64,000 nt of DNA, from positions 158,762 through 222,761 of the forward strand of contig MNCI01020717.1 of the NCBI GenBank assembly GCA_015680685.1. Reading direction: 5' to 3'. Positions within the stretch are counted from its first letter, which is position 1, and every line of letters begins with the position of its first letter. Source of the stretch: Gnetum montanum (Eukaryota; Streptophyta; Gnetopsida; Gnetales; Gnetaceae). The notes below the pieces were generated by a model. The model was given only the letters and a program-made list of their open reading frames with translations, was not told the DNA's origin and did not search any database. The translations under genes and the position numbers were made by a program. Positions 35,136-48,100 of the stretch are shown in pieces.

Positions 35136-38100
35136 TTAGCTATAATAAGGTTTGAAATAGGAATGAGCAACCAAATTGGTGAATTTATTTTCATTTATGT
35201 CCACCATCTTGAATGCTCCATTGTCATGGGCTTTGGTGACCAAGAAAGGTTCTTTCTAGTTGGCCAAGTATTTGTTTACCTATTCACTCATTGTCTTGAG
35301 GATAAGGTTTTCTTCCTTGATTTTTAGTTAGTATGGATCATGGTGGTAACACTATTTTTGCTTCTCTTTATATTGTTTGATGTTAGCAAAGGTTTTTATT
35401 TTCTGCTCTTCTACTGAATCCAAGTCAATGATATGTACCTTGTTGTTCTACTCATCATTAATGTAGTCAGAAAGAGGTAGCCTTAAGGATGGAACTTGCA
35501 AATCAAGGGGAAAAATAGCTTTAGATCTTTAAACCTAGCTATAAAATGTGGCACTGTTTGTAGTTTGAGATGTTGTTGTATAAGCCCAAGGTGCATAAAA
35601 GAGTTGTTCATGCCATATACATTTTTCATTGCTTAGCATTTACTTTAGAAGGTTAATGATGACCTTGTTATGGACTTTAGCTTGATTGTTGGCTTGTGGA
35701 TAATAGGGTGATGAAAAAGAATGCTTAATGTTTAGTTGTTGATAAAAGGTTTGCATTTTGTGGATACTAAAATGAGGTCCATTATCTGCGACAATGATGA
35801 AAGGTAGGCCAAGATGGAATACTATGTTATCTAAGATGAATTTATAGACCTATTGTGATGTTGTCTTTCTTAGAGGAAGAGGTCCAACTCACTTTGTGAA
35901 ATACTTGGCTATAATGATGATGAATCTATGTCCTATAGTGGATTTAGAAGTTATTTATGTAATTATGTTAATCCCCCATTTTTGGAATGGTCATGTGATC
36001 TGAGTATTATGTAACTCAATTGGTGGCACATGCATAAGATTGTTGTACTATCAATAGATGTCACAAATTTTTACTTTCTACAAGTAGTTGATTTGCATAT
36101 AGGGCTAGTAATATCCTAAGTATCTAATCTTAGCAACCATGGCTCTAGGTTCTATATGTTACTCACACATGTCATCATGTACCTATTCTAGAATCATATG
36201 GGGTTTTTCTTTGCTTAAACGTACTAACAATATGTCATCTTAGGACTTTTGACATAATGTGCTATCAACCATAATGACATAGTATTTTAATCATTTATGC
36301 ACAACATCCTTTTGAGAAGTAGTTATCTTTTGTTGAGGTTCACCATGCATGAGGTAAAACATGATGTCATCATACCCTTCTTGTTAAGGAATGTTATCTA
36401 CAATTGTAATAGAGATGATTTTAGTGTTTTACATGGTGGAAAGAGCATAATTTTATGTGATAGAAGGTAACTTGCTAAATACACCAGGCATCTCACTTAA
36501 TACTAAGGTGGCAATGGCACTAGCAAGTGTATTTTCAACTCTGGGAATGTGTTGTATGTTAACATTTGTAAAGTGTAGTAAGAGTGTTTTGGCTAAAGAA
36601 CTGTAAGTTTGCAAATGTTTATCTTTGCAATCATAGACTTTAGTTACTTGGTTGACCACTATTTGCAAATCACATTTTATCATTAAACATGTATATTAAT
36701 GATCATGATCTGTCATTATCTCTATGATTAATCCTTCATACTCTACCACATTATTAGTGTAGGAAAACTCAAAATGATAGGCAAAACGTTGGATTTCACC
36801 TAAGAGAAGTTTTATGATGATAGTAGCATTGGCTTCACTCATAGTTGAAGCTTCATCAAAGTGCATGATGGCTTCATATCCTTTGGGCAAATCATTGATA
36901 ATTTTGACATATGCATCAGGCAATGTAGGATCTATGGCTACATTGTCTTGTTTTGGGGAAGCGGTTAATTATGTAGGTATGGCTTGACCTTTTGTTGAGG
37001 CTTGAGAAACATAATGTAGGTCAAATTTGGTGGTTATGGCCTTCCACTAGGCTATTTAGAAACTCTCATTGATGTTGGTCATCATGGCTCTTAGTACGTT
37101 ATCCTTGCATATGACATTGACTTGACTCCTAAAGAGGTAGTGTCTCCATTTCTTCAAAGAGAAGACTAAGGCTAGATAATGCTTTTCGACCTTAGTGTAT
37201 TGAGTGTCATATACTATCAATGCATGGATTAAGTAATAGATAGGTAACTCTACTCCATCATATCATTTTTTATAGAGCAAAGAGGCTATGAATGTGTTAG
37301 ATATTATAAGGTAGATATAGAATGACTTGTCATTCTGAGGTGGATACATGGTCAGTAACTAGGCTAACTTTTGCTTAATATTATCAAAGGCTACCTAGCA
37401 CTTGTTTGTTCACTCATAGTGAACTCCTTTCTTAAGTAAGTGTTGCATGGGTTAAAGCTTGTCAAAGACATCATCATGTAACACAAGGTTCCCCAAGAGG
37501 TCATGAAGGTCATATACAATTGATGCTTTGGGTTGATCCTAAATTGGTTATATCTTGAGAACCCATCCATAAAGGATAACAAAGCATGACCAGCCATAGT
37601 ACCAATGAGTTGATTAATACTAGGTAAAGGAAACTCATGCTTAATAGTTTCCTTGTTGAGGTCACAAAAATTGATACATATACAAATGCTTTCATTCTTC
37701 TTGGGAGCTACCATAATGTTGGCTATCTAATTAGCTTAATAGATAGCTTAGGTGAAACCTACTTAGTAAAGCTTCTTGATCTCATCACAAATTACTAGAG
37801 CTAGGTTTCATCTAATCTTGTGAATTTTCTATTATATAGGTTTAATTCTATGGTCAAGTATGAGGTTATTTTGAACTAATCATGGATCAAGTCCTAGCAT
37901 GTCTTTGTATGACCATGCAAAGACCTTAATATTATCTTGGAGAGTCTTGGTGATATCTTGGATGATCTGAGTTCAAGTAAGGAACTTATTTTTAGTGTTT
38001 TCTCCTTACTATTATGGGTTATGATGGGGAACTCAACTAGAAAATCCTTCATGATGTCTGTGGCCTCTAAGTAAAGGGTTGTAACTATGTAATAGGGCCA

Positions 38101-38300
38101 TTCTAAGGATTTTTCTATTGAGGCTATGTCTTCAAATAGGCTCCTAGGCTCAAGATCTAGGTATTCAAGGTCAACTGGTCATTTGACATTACCATAGGAT
38201 TCATTTAAGCTTAAAAATAGGTTAAACTATTCCCATGCATCCATAGTTAAATCTTTCATGTCAAAAAAAGCATATTAAATGACATATTTATAGTCAAATC
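35136..38300 (-). pseudogene. G2 pol: reverse transcriptase, RNase H, integrase
   Basis: Minus-strand order: linker before RT (38300-37800); RT around 37714-37391 with PKKNESICICINFCDLN and ALLSFMDGFSRYNQ; RNase H at 36923-36453 with EFSYTNNVVEYEGLI, DLQIVVNQVTKVYDCKDK and NVNIQHIPRVENTLA. Integrase catalytic core follows at about 36100-35480; across stops it shows fragments such as SPYYPQANNQA. The integrase C-terminal part (35480-35136) has FPLDLQVPSLRLPL and AFKMVDINENKF, ending at a TAA at 35136-35138. RNase H is the best preserved part. Stops and frameshifts make the whole inactive. Several changes (for example in the RT catalytic region) cannot be judged because the frame breaks there. 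Confidence 0.85.
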
Positions 38301-38419
38301 TAGCTAAAAAGGTTAAAATGATGTAATAAAAAATAATTTTTCATTTTTAGGTCATCACATGATCAAAATAAGCAAAAATCTAATGAAAATAGGCTATAAA
38401 TGAGTAAAATAATAGGGTT

Positions 38420-39101
38420 TTATGTCAAATAGACTTCAAAAGCTAAGTATTTATATTCCCAATGTGTGGGAGATAGTGGAACAAGATATGAACATCTTAG
38501 AATATGGTGGAAACATGTGAGGCCTAATGGGATAGCGTGTAAGTGACATGAATGAGCTTGATAGGGTGTGGGACTTGGGTTGGTAGTGTGTGAGCACTCT
38601 AAACTAGTTCCACACTGTATGAAGCTTGATGTGGTAGCTTGTGAACATCCTAGGTTAGGTGGTTAGAATATGAGATCTAATATGGTAGCTTGTGGGCATT
38701 TTTGACTAGGTTTATAGCTTGTATGGCTTGGTATGATAATGTATGGGCTATGTGGGATGGATTCACAACTTTTTTGACTATCTTGGAAGTGTATAGGAAA
38801 TATTGACTAGGTTGGTGGCTTGTTTATGTGTGACAAGCTACCTCATATGTTTGTGTAGCATATGAGTAGTGTATGGGAAAATTTGATAGTCTCACAAGCT
38901 ATCCCCTACATTGGTACAACATATGAGACACTTGGTTGATTTTTCTAGGCTATGTGGGGCCCACTAGAAAACATATGGGATTGATCCTAGTAGTGTATAA
39001 ACTAGGTTTTAAGGTTTAACAACATATACAAGCTAATTTCATTGTCAATTTTCCTTACCTAGTTTGTGAGACACTTGGTGGTTTGGTTCTAAGGTTATGG
39101 G
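38420..39101. repeat. Tandem-repeat spacer of G2, left part
   Basis: Diverged units with 'gtgtgtgagcact', 'gtatgaagcttgatgtggtagc' and 'gtgagacacttggt' repeat between pol and the Copia insertion. The array resumes at 44336 with the same unit, in phase, after the inserted element. Confidence 0.6.
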
Positions 39102-40200
39102 TGAGAATCAAGAGCTTAGAAGGGGGGTTGAATAAGTCCTCTAAATAAAAACATTGCAACCACCAAAATAAAAGATAATTTTTATGTGATTCCCAAACTT
39201 GGATGGTCCACACTTGAAGGGTAGAATACATACACACCTCCAGACTTTGTTGCTTCAAAAATTATGGTTTGAAGGATATCACAACCTTTACAAGATTTAA
39301 GCTTTGCTCTAGTGTGTTTTGTCTCTATGAAACCACTCAACCCCACAAGATCCCAACAAGCTTAAGATTTGGTTTAAAGGATCTCATAACCTTTACAAAT
39401 ATGAGCTTCATACTAGAGTCTTTTTTGGTTGCAAAAACACTGAACATTGCAAGGTCATGACAATTTCAACAAAGATGCCTTCCTGCAAGAAGCACATTAA
39501 CCCCATGGGGCTAGAAAGAAAGAAAGAAAGAAAAAGATCAAGAAGAAAGTATAACTTGATTTAGAAAGTCATTATAATGAGGGTGAATTCAACCAATACA
39601 TACAAATGAGAATACAATAAAAGACAAACACAAAATCTCTTTGAGTAGGCTTGGAAAGATTTGATAATGAATAGTACTTGCACATTTCTCAAGAATTCCA
39701 ATTAGTCTTATATCCTTTGAGTTTTCAAAAACTCATCGAAATTTATCTAATGACTATTAAATGGCTAGTTTGAACATCTACTTCGAGGATGAGATGTCTA
39801 ATTGCAAACAACCTTAATGCAGAAGAGATGTCTTCCTAAAAGTGGAGATGTGTATCTTGAGATGTCTATTCTTCAAGTTAGATGTTTGTTGTCAATTTAA
39901 GACACCTACTCTAATTGCATAATTTGATATTTGGAGCATTCTTTTTTTCATTTTGGCATCTTGATAGTCCTCAAAAGATCTTCATTTGGCTCATGAACTC
40001 GATTTCCATCCACATTCTCATCTTGTCTACTTTAGTCTTCATTTCATCATTTTAACATAGGCTCTTGTTCTTATGTCTTGGATCTCCATTTAAAGTCATT
40101 GCTCATGATACTCTTCCATGATCTTGCAAGACCACAATCACAAATAGACATTCTAAATTCTCCATTTTCTTCAAGGTTTTGATATACCAAAAGATCAATA
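39102..40200 (-). repeat. Copia-family LTR (minus), 3' LTR of the rearranged element
   Basis: Plus-strand ends tgagaatcaagagcttag and aaaagatcaata. It has fewer AGATGTCT-like motifs (39790-39905) than its relatives. A purine tract precedes it on the minus strand (40201-40212, CAAGGAGGAGAT). Confidence 0.75.
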
Positions 40201-40499
40201 ATCTCCTCCTTGTTGGTGATGTCCAAAAATTGAGAAAATGATTTAGTATATTCCATAAAAAATATGGGAAAGTTAAATAACATAAGAAATTGTATAGTTT
40301 GTCTCCAAACTACCATATTACAATCAAAAGGAATGCTAGATTACTAGAACATACATGATATACCACATCTCTTTTCCTTTTTGGACATTAACAAAAAGTA
40401 AAATAAATCTCCCCCTAAACATATGCTAGAAAGTTTTTATGTGTTTTTGTGTTTGTATGTTTTTATTTGTATCTTTTGTTTTATTTAAAATATAGACAA

Positions 40500-42128
40500 A
40501 ATACTTACCTAATAGGACAAGGTCCTATTCCCATATCTTTATAGAGAGTAGTTAATCATTGTTCATCAAAAGGCTTGGTGAAAGCATTTGCAATTTGGTT
40601 TTCTATCTTAATGAATTCTAGCTTTACATATCCAAGTTGGGTATGTTCTTAGAGAAAATGATGATAAACTTTGATTTGTTTAGTATGAGGTTAAATAGGT
40701 TTCTTTGTCATGTTGATCATGTTTTTTTTGTCATAAAAAATTGGTGTAGATTAGGGTTTAATTTTTAAATCCTTAAGAGTTTCTTTCATCTATAAAATTT
40801 ATGCACAATAACTTCTACCTGAAATGTACTCTTCTCTTGTCATAGAGAGTTCTATGGATGTTTACTTCTTTTTTGCCCATGATATAAGAATTTTTCCTAG
40901 AAAAAAGAAATTTCTATTGGTGCTTTGATGGTCATCTATACAAGCTATCCAATTTGCATCACAATACCTTGCAAGATCAAGAGAGGAGTCCTTTGGATAC
41001 CAAAGTCCTTAGTAGTACCTTTAAGATAATGAAAAATACATTTAATAGATTTTAGATGAGACTCTTTGGGATTCACTTGATATCTTGCATAGATTCCTAC
41101 ACTTAAGGCTATATCTAGCCTACTATTAGTTAAATAAAGTAGGCTACCCATCATACCTCTATAGAGCTTGAGATCAACAAGCTCTCCTTGATCATCCTTG
41201 GTAAGCTTAAAATTTGCTTTCATAGGTGTAGGTTTTTTCCTTCACATCTGCTAAGTTGAAATTGAGTAATAGATCTTTGATGTAATTAGTTTGATAGATG
41301 AAGGTTCCATCTTTTTTCTAATTAATTTGAAGCCCAAGAAAATTGTTGAGATCTTTCGTCATGCTTATTCCAAACTCTATTTGTATAAGGTATGAGAATT
41401 TCTTGGATAAAATGTCATTAGTAGCTCTGAAAATAATATCATTAGCATACATTTTCACAAGAAGTAAATCATTACCTTCATGCTTGAGAAATAAAGTAAC
41501 ATTAGCCATACCTCTTTTGAAACCATTGGATATAAGGTGCTATGAGAGTCTTCCATACCAAGCTCTAAGGACTTGTTTGAGCCCATAGAGAGCATTGTTG
41601 AGTATGAAATGATGATCTAGATTAATGAGCTCTACAAACCCTTCATGTTGTTCAACATATACTTCTTCTTAGATGGTTCCATTTAGAAAGGCACTCTTCA
41701 CATCCATTTGATATAACTTGATGTTCTTAATGCTTGCATAGGCCAAAAGAAGTATGATAGATTCAAGTTTGGAAATGAGAGCAAAAATATCATCAAAATA
41801 AATTTCTTCTTATTGCTTATAACTTTTGGATATCAATCTTTCTTTGTTCTAAATGATGTTTTCATTTTCATCCATTTTGTTCCTAAAAATCCATTTTGTG
41901 CCAATGATTTTTTCATGATTGGGTTTAGGAGTCAATTTCCACACATCATTTCTAGTGAATTGATTTAGTTCATCTTGCATAGTTGAAATGCACACTTCTT
42001 CTCCTTTTTCCTCTTTGAAATTTTTTGGTTCTAGTTGTGAAAGATATGCAACATAGACATATATTTTCTTAGTTTAGATCATAGTACAAATTCCATCTTT
42101 TACTTATCCAATAACATCATTGAGATAA
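40500..42128 (-). pseudogene. Copia pol end: reverse transcriptase and RNase H
   Basis: Minus-strand reading begins at the start of the RT domain near 42060-41880 with a QLEPKNFKEE block and MQDELNQFTRNDVW. The catalytic stretch at 41509-41318 reads LLLVKMYANDIIF, so the usual YVDD has become YAND. It is followed by a 'LNNFLGLQ' block. Downstream, 41223-40945 has LYRGMMGSLLYLTNSRLDI and NPKESHLKSIKCIFHYLKGT, the RT-RNase H connection of Copia elements. RNase H continues, degraded, to about 40500. The sequence is cut at 42129 by the plus-strand LTR. The altered catalytic residues alone would inactivate it. Confidence 0.85.
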
Positions 42129-43407
42129 TGTTGTAGACCTTTTGGCATGTCAAAATGTTAAGTAAAATAGAGTCAAAGGTTGTTTGCATGGTTGTGTGGT
42201 TATTGTGTTTATAAGACAATGTACATGGGAAACCAAGGTGAGCTAAAGCCTATGTAAGTGGTAAGAAATGAACTGTTCTAGAGCTTAAATGAAAAGGTCA
42301 TCCATAGGTTCTCAAACAAACATGCAAGACTTCTAAGGAATTTGGAGAAGGACTAGATACTTTACAAGCAAAGTTATCATTATTAAAGCATGAAAAAGAT
42401 CAAGGTTATGGACAAGGAATAATGAATTCAAAGGACAATGGAAGTTGAAGAAAGTTGTCTTTGGGAAATAGTAGATGTCTTGGTAGAATTGAAGTGAACA
42501 TAGGCAAAGACATCTTCAAGAAATAGTAGACATCTTTCCCCAGCTAGAGGTGTCTTCCATCAGGTAAAGACATCTTCACAAAATACAAGCTAGTTTTAGA
42601 AAGACATCATTCTCCAAACAAAGACATCTTCTAAAATGAAGATTTTATAGAGATGTCTTTTTGAAACAAAGAAGTCTTTCCAGAATAGGAAGAAAGTTTA
42701 GAAAGATATCTCAGGCATGAAGACGACATCTTCCATGACCATTGGTGACAATTGGCTAGTCGTTGCATGAGTTTCAAGATGGATTTAGAAACATGGTACC
42801 TATAAGAAGACATCAAATGCATTGGGAAATCTGCAAGCTTGTTTACAATCATTGTCAAATAGTTTGTTTATCATTGTAATCTCTATTGCTATTCATTGTA
42901 TCATCATTTGATCATTGTAAAGTGTGATATGTCTCAATGTATAAGGATTAGCAAACTAAGTTACATTTGTCTCTTGTAATTGTTCTCTCTTGTTGCCCTA
43001 CAGGGTTAATGTGCTTCTTGCGGAAAGGCATCTTACTTAAGCTTGTTAGGATCTTGTAGGATTAAGTTGTTAGTATTATGGTATAATACTTTTGAGTAGA
43101 GTTCAAGGTTGTAAAGGTTGTGGAAGCCTAGAAACCATATTCTAGGCCTGATGAGACCTTGCGGGGTTGAGTGGCTAGTGTTGTAGCACAACACTCTGAA
43201 GTAGGGCTTGAAGACTATATAGGGTATGAATCCTTCAATAACATTTTGAGAGTAATAAAATCTAAAGGTGTGCTAGTGATCTACCCTCTGAGTGTGGACT
43301 ACCCAAGTTTGGGAACCACATTAAATTTAATGTGTGTGCTTTTGTGTTACAAATTTTTAATTTGGGGAACTTATTCATTACCCTCCTTCCAAGTTCAACG
43401 ATTCACA
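42129..43407 (+). repeat. Copia-family LTR (plus)
   Basis: Starts tgttgtagaccttttggcat and ends gttcaacgattcaca. This is the same LTR family in the opposite orientation, about 1279 bp. AGATGTCT/AGACATCT-like motifs lie at 42470-42730. A primer-binding site follows directly, so this is a 5' LTR. Confidence 0.85.
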
Positions 43408-43409
43408 AT

Positions 43410-43421
43410 TGGTATCAAATC
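43410..43421 (+). other. Primer-binding site, initiator-Met tRNA type
   Basis: tggtatcaaatc, two bases after the LTR end. It differs slightly from the better-kept site at 27888-27900. Confidence 0.75.
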
Positions 43422-43459
43422 TTGGTACTCTTCTTTATCATCATCAATTTGAAGAGTAA

Positions 43460-44136
43460 ATGATGGAGGGGACATCTTACACAAAGCCACCCATGTTTGA
43501 CAGATTCAACTTTACCTATTGGAAAGCTAGAATGCAAGGGTTCTTCGAATCCATGGAATTTGAAGTGTGGGTGTCAATTATTGAAGGCTACAATCCACCT
43601 ATAAATGACTCCAACATCATCCTCAAGCCTTGCAACAAATGGACACAAGAGGAAAAGGATAAGTTCATGTTTGATTCAAAAGAAAAAAATTGTTTATATT
43701 ATGCATTGAATAAATCTAAATTGTGTAGAATAGTAGGATGTAGAATGGCCAAAGAAATTTGACAAAATTTAGAAGCTACTTATGAGGGAACATCTATTGT
43801 TAAACCAATCAAAATTATTAGTTTTACAAAGTGAGTACAATAAACTCAAAATGAGAGAAGGTGAGAAAATGAAGGATTATTTTTTTGGAGATAATGATCT
43901 TGTTGTAGTTATTAGAGGAATAGGAAAGGATCTACCCATAAATGATGTCATCATTAAAATGGTTAGAACTCTACAACTTAAGTTCAGACCAAAGGTGATA
44001 GCAATGGAGGAAATAAGAAATTTCTCAACTTTAAAATTTGAAGGACTTCAAAGTGCTCTCATTACTTAAGAAATGAATCTCATAAGTGAAGGAGTGATTC
44101 AAGAAAGACCTATTTCTCTAAAGACTACCTCCAAGG
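43460..44136 (+). pseudogene. Copia gag (UBN2/DUF4219-type), plus strand
   Basis: The ATG at 43460 or 43463 opens 100 codons with FDRFNFTYWKARMQGFFES and CNKWTQEEKDKFMFDSK, the N-terminal DUF4219-UBN2 pattern. A stop near 43761 and a frameshift near 43790 separate it from a second open part (43782-44069) with YNKLKMREGEK and FSTLKFEGLQSAL. It matches the gag at 27170-27849. It ends abruptly at about 44136, where sequence changes to an LTR fragment in the other orientation, so the zinc knuckle and pol are lost. Confidence 0.85.
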
Positions 44137-44335
44137 AGAACATCCACATTCTCATCTTGTCCACTTTAGTCTTCATTTTATCATTTTAACTTAGGCTTTT
44201 ATCCTGAAGTCTTGGATCTCCATTTGAAGTCATTGCTTATTATACTCTTTCATGATCTTCCAAGACTACACTTTCAAATGCACATTCTACATTATATATT
44301 TTCTCTAAGGTTTTACATACCAAAAGGTTAATAGT
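44137..44335 (-). repeat. Copia LTR start fragment (minus)
   Basis: Aligns with 40005-40200, the outer end of the minus-strand LTR at 39102-40200. It marks the right border of the rearranged element. Confidence 0.75.
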
Positions 44336-45075
44336 AGGATCCACCTATTAGCTTCTTTGACTAGTTTGATGATGTATGGGATCCTAGATATTAATTTCAT
44401 GTCAGGATGCATTGTATGAGGTTAATGTCCTAGTCAATTTCCCATCCATAATGTATGAAATCCTTGATGATTTTTCTTAGGTTCTATTGGATGGGAGGTG
44501 TGTGCATTAAGGAAAATTAATTTGACAAGATATGTTAGTATATGAGATTAATTTCATAGCTAACTTTTGATCCCCAATATGTAGAACCCAAAGTATTTTT
44601 GCTTATGATTTGTGGAACCCACCTACTACCAAATTTGACTATATTGATAGTGTGTGAGGCCTACAAACCAAAAATCTTGATTAAAACATAATTTATGAAC
44701 TTAATTTCCTCCTTTATTTCCCCTTCCTAGTGTATGAGATAGCATGTGAGACTTGGGTGTTTTTGCCCATGTTTTGTTGGACCCACACACCACCAAAATC
44801 TACCATGTTTGTAGCATTTAAGCTAGAGAAATCAAATCTTCCATAAGAAGCTAGCATATAGATCTTATTTCATTTTCAATTTCCTATTCATATCATGTGA
44901 AGAGAAGTTCTTGTCTTGTGTGAGTGATGATACACAATGTGTGAGGGTTGGAAAGAAGATTTTTGCATCAAACCCCAATGTATGAAGCTAATTTTACACT
45001 TAATTTTTCTTGTTCGATGTGTGAGAGCTAGACTTGGGATTAAAAACTTATTTCAAAGAATATTCAAGCTAATTA
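44336..45075. repeat. Tandem-repeat spacer of G2, right part
   Basis: Units of roughly 200 bp, with 'gtgtatgaga', 'cccatgttttgttggaccc' and 'aatttcattttcaattt', repeat here and in the last few hundred bases before 39102. No gene is present. Gag and protease would be expected in this interval of a complete element and were not seen. Confidence 0.55.
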
Positions 45076-45177
45076 TATATTCTTTTACCTATTGTGCTTA
45101 GCATGTTGGAGCAAGCCCAAGGATTTTGAGCTTCTTTTTGTAGTAGTTGGAGGTGGAACTATTGGAATTTGGCAACC

Positions 45178-48100
45178 ATGGTAAAAAAGAATGAATTAAT
45201 AAGCCAAAACCTATGACTGGAAGAGGTAGAGGAGGCTGTGAGGATCATATGAAGGCTTTCAAATCCATCTACAAATGAAGGATCTTTTTCAATGACTACT
45301 AGGTACTAGTCTTTCATTATTTTTTCTAGGTTTTGGTTAAATTATAAAAACGTTTTCCCACTTCTAGACCTAGTTTGGTGAATATTTTCACATTCCAACT
45401 ACATCAAATCTAGGATTTAGGTTTTTTTTTTTACTATCTTGGGGATGAAATATGGGATTTTTTGATGAATTTTTTTGTTTTTTTCTAGACACGTGTAGGA
45501 TTGATGTTCTATTTTTGCCTACTTTCATGAAGTTTGATTATTATTTTTTGTTTATGTGTGATGAGATTTCTAGGTTTTGACTGGATCAAATTATTGTTTA
45601 AGGATTTTTAGTTCTTGTATAGGTGGAATTGAATTTTTTGGATTATTTGTTGCAAAGATTTGAGTTTTTTCTTGACCTAGTATACAACATTTTGGCCATG
45701 AGATTTTTTTCCTAGGTTTTGGATTTTTCTATGGCTAAACTAGCAACATTGGTAGGGTTTTGATCACATATGGTCAATGTATTTGATCTATGGTAAGGTT
45801 AGATCCATTGTAGAAGGGTTTTGGGTTAAGTTTGTATTTTTAAATAATTTTTATGATTTTTTTCAACAATTAATTAACTACAAACAAAGGTTTTTCTAAT
45901 CACTTTTTGGCAAAAGTGGGGGTTTTCAGCTTCTATATGTGCAATGATATTGATGAATCTAGGTTATTTTGGCCATGCTCATTGCATCTATGGTTGAAAA
46001 TAAATTTTAAAACTTTTTTCTACATTTTCCCCATCCTTGGGGACCTACGCTGGTCAATTTGTGGTTGGGATGTGAAATTTTGAATTTTTTTAACTTGTGT
46101 AGATAATGTTTGAGTGCTTGGAGCTTGAATTATGCAATGTAGAGTTTTCCTAGTCTTTATATTAGGTGTGAGTGCCTAGGATCTACAAGAGCAAAGTATG
46201 GCACTCCTTGGGTTGATGTGATAGAATATAAGGCACTTTAGAATTTTTATGGAAAAAATGACAGTGTATGGACTTCTAGAGTTAAGAAAACTTATGTTTT
46301 TATCTCATTCTTCATACATCTTTAGTATTTTGGACTATATGAGTTCTTTTTAACCTTTTTTTTTGGAATTTTTCCACTTACCAAGCACTAGTGTTGTCAA
46401 TCTTGGTTATCTATATTTGTAGAAACTTGATTTTATGTCAACTATTTGTAGAAATGCCTATTTGATACTTTATATGTCAACTATTTGATAAAATGTCAAA
46501 CTTGGTTATCCAAAGTGTCAATTATCTTATTTTTGTGTTAAAAAATTGTTAAAATGTCAAATATAATTTTTTGTTATGTCATGGTGAGATGTGTAAGAGA
46601 GTAATTTTGATTTGTACTGCAATGGTAATTGTGTTAATGAACTTGGTTAATTTTTATTTTTATTTTGGTCTCATGCTAATGTTACCACTATTGAGGTTAT
46701 TTTTGCTTAATTTTATTTGTATTTCAGTTTTTGAATATTTTAAGATCTAATGGCTATATATTTTGGCTATGTGCAAGGCTCTATTGAAACCAATTTTAAT
46801 TGTTATGGAGTTGATAGATATTCTATACTACATGGGAATGACTACCTAGAATAGATTAATACTTGACATGACCATTAATTAGTGCACTCATGCATGGTTT
46901 AGACCTAGTGCTAGAGAGTTCCTGATGTACTTACTATAACATTACAATGTGATAATGTGGTCACACTTGACTGTGGATGTCGTAGTTGTAATTATAGAGA
47001 CTCTTGTGATAGGGTCCTCTAATTACATCTTGTAGTACATGGTGGATGATCCCAAAACCTAGATAGAAATAGAGCATGATGAGGGTTTGTACTTAGTAGA
47101 GGTTTGATAATTTTCATGCATATGGGAGATGCCAATGTATTCCAGATACGATGTAAACAACATCTTGATGCTAGGTCACATACCAAACACTATGTTTTAG
47201 AATCCTCCTAAAACCATTTACATGCTAGAAGCATAAGCCTTATTTTAGTTTGACATATTTTTGTTTTGGTTTAATGGCTATTTTTTTTTGAATATTTTTA
47301 TGTTTTGATTTGGAAGTATGAAGAACATAGCAAAGGATTAATGTGGAATAACTGAACCTTGTCCATAGCTAGCATAGCCTTAGAGGAATTTAGACAAGAT
47401 GATGTTATAAGAGTGGAAGTACTCAACCAGCGTGGTATAGAGTTTGTCTAGTATTGGATGCAATATTCTTGTGCATACTAGAGCTATGTGGCCACCAAGC
47501 ATGCATATGAATTTTGAACTCTTCAAGATTTAGGAGCCTGTACACAAGTTCAACCTACAGTTTCAACTTTGTCCAAGTTTGGTAAATGAAAATTATTTAA
47601 GTTTTGCCAAAATTTTTATTTTTTTTAGTTTTATGATTTTTCATTTTATGGTTTTACTAGTTTACTATATAGGCTACAATAGTTGTTTATAGTTTAATGT
47701 GCTAATAGGCTAACTGTATTGTCTATTATAGATTTCATGTGTAAATCTACAATTACCATGGTTTCTTATAATCATTTTGAGGAGAATATTCTCTTCAAGT
47801 AAGATGAAGTAGATAGAGCATAGGAATGCTTGTCAAACAAGGCCCTTATAGACATCCAACAAAGTATCATTGATGTAGGCATGTTCAACTTGTTTATGTT
47901 CCATAGTCCATCTATGTCATAGGCTAAAATGTTGAATTTTTTTGATTTATTTGATGAGGGATTTACCAAATTTTTTACTTCTATCCATGGTTTTGTTGTT
48001 ATTCTAAATATTAATAAGAAATATTTATTGATCTTTTCAATATACCTACCAATGATGTTAAGGTGGCCATTAGAGTAGGGAAAGATGCTAGCTCTAGAGA

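Larger units (their letters stand above)
39102..44335 (-). mobile_element. Rearranged Copia-family element inside G2
   Basis: Left: a minus-strand 3' LTR (39102-40200), polypurine tract and the end of pol (to 42128). Middle: a plus-strand LTR (42129-43407), primer-binding site and gag (to 44136). Right: the first 199 bp of a minus-strand LTR (44137-44335). The flanks ATGGG (39097-39101) and GTAGG (44336-44340) could be a mutated target duplication. Protease, integrase and the front of RT are missing. The order needs at least a second insertion or an inversion with loss. Confidence 0.65.
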
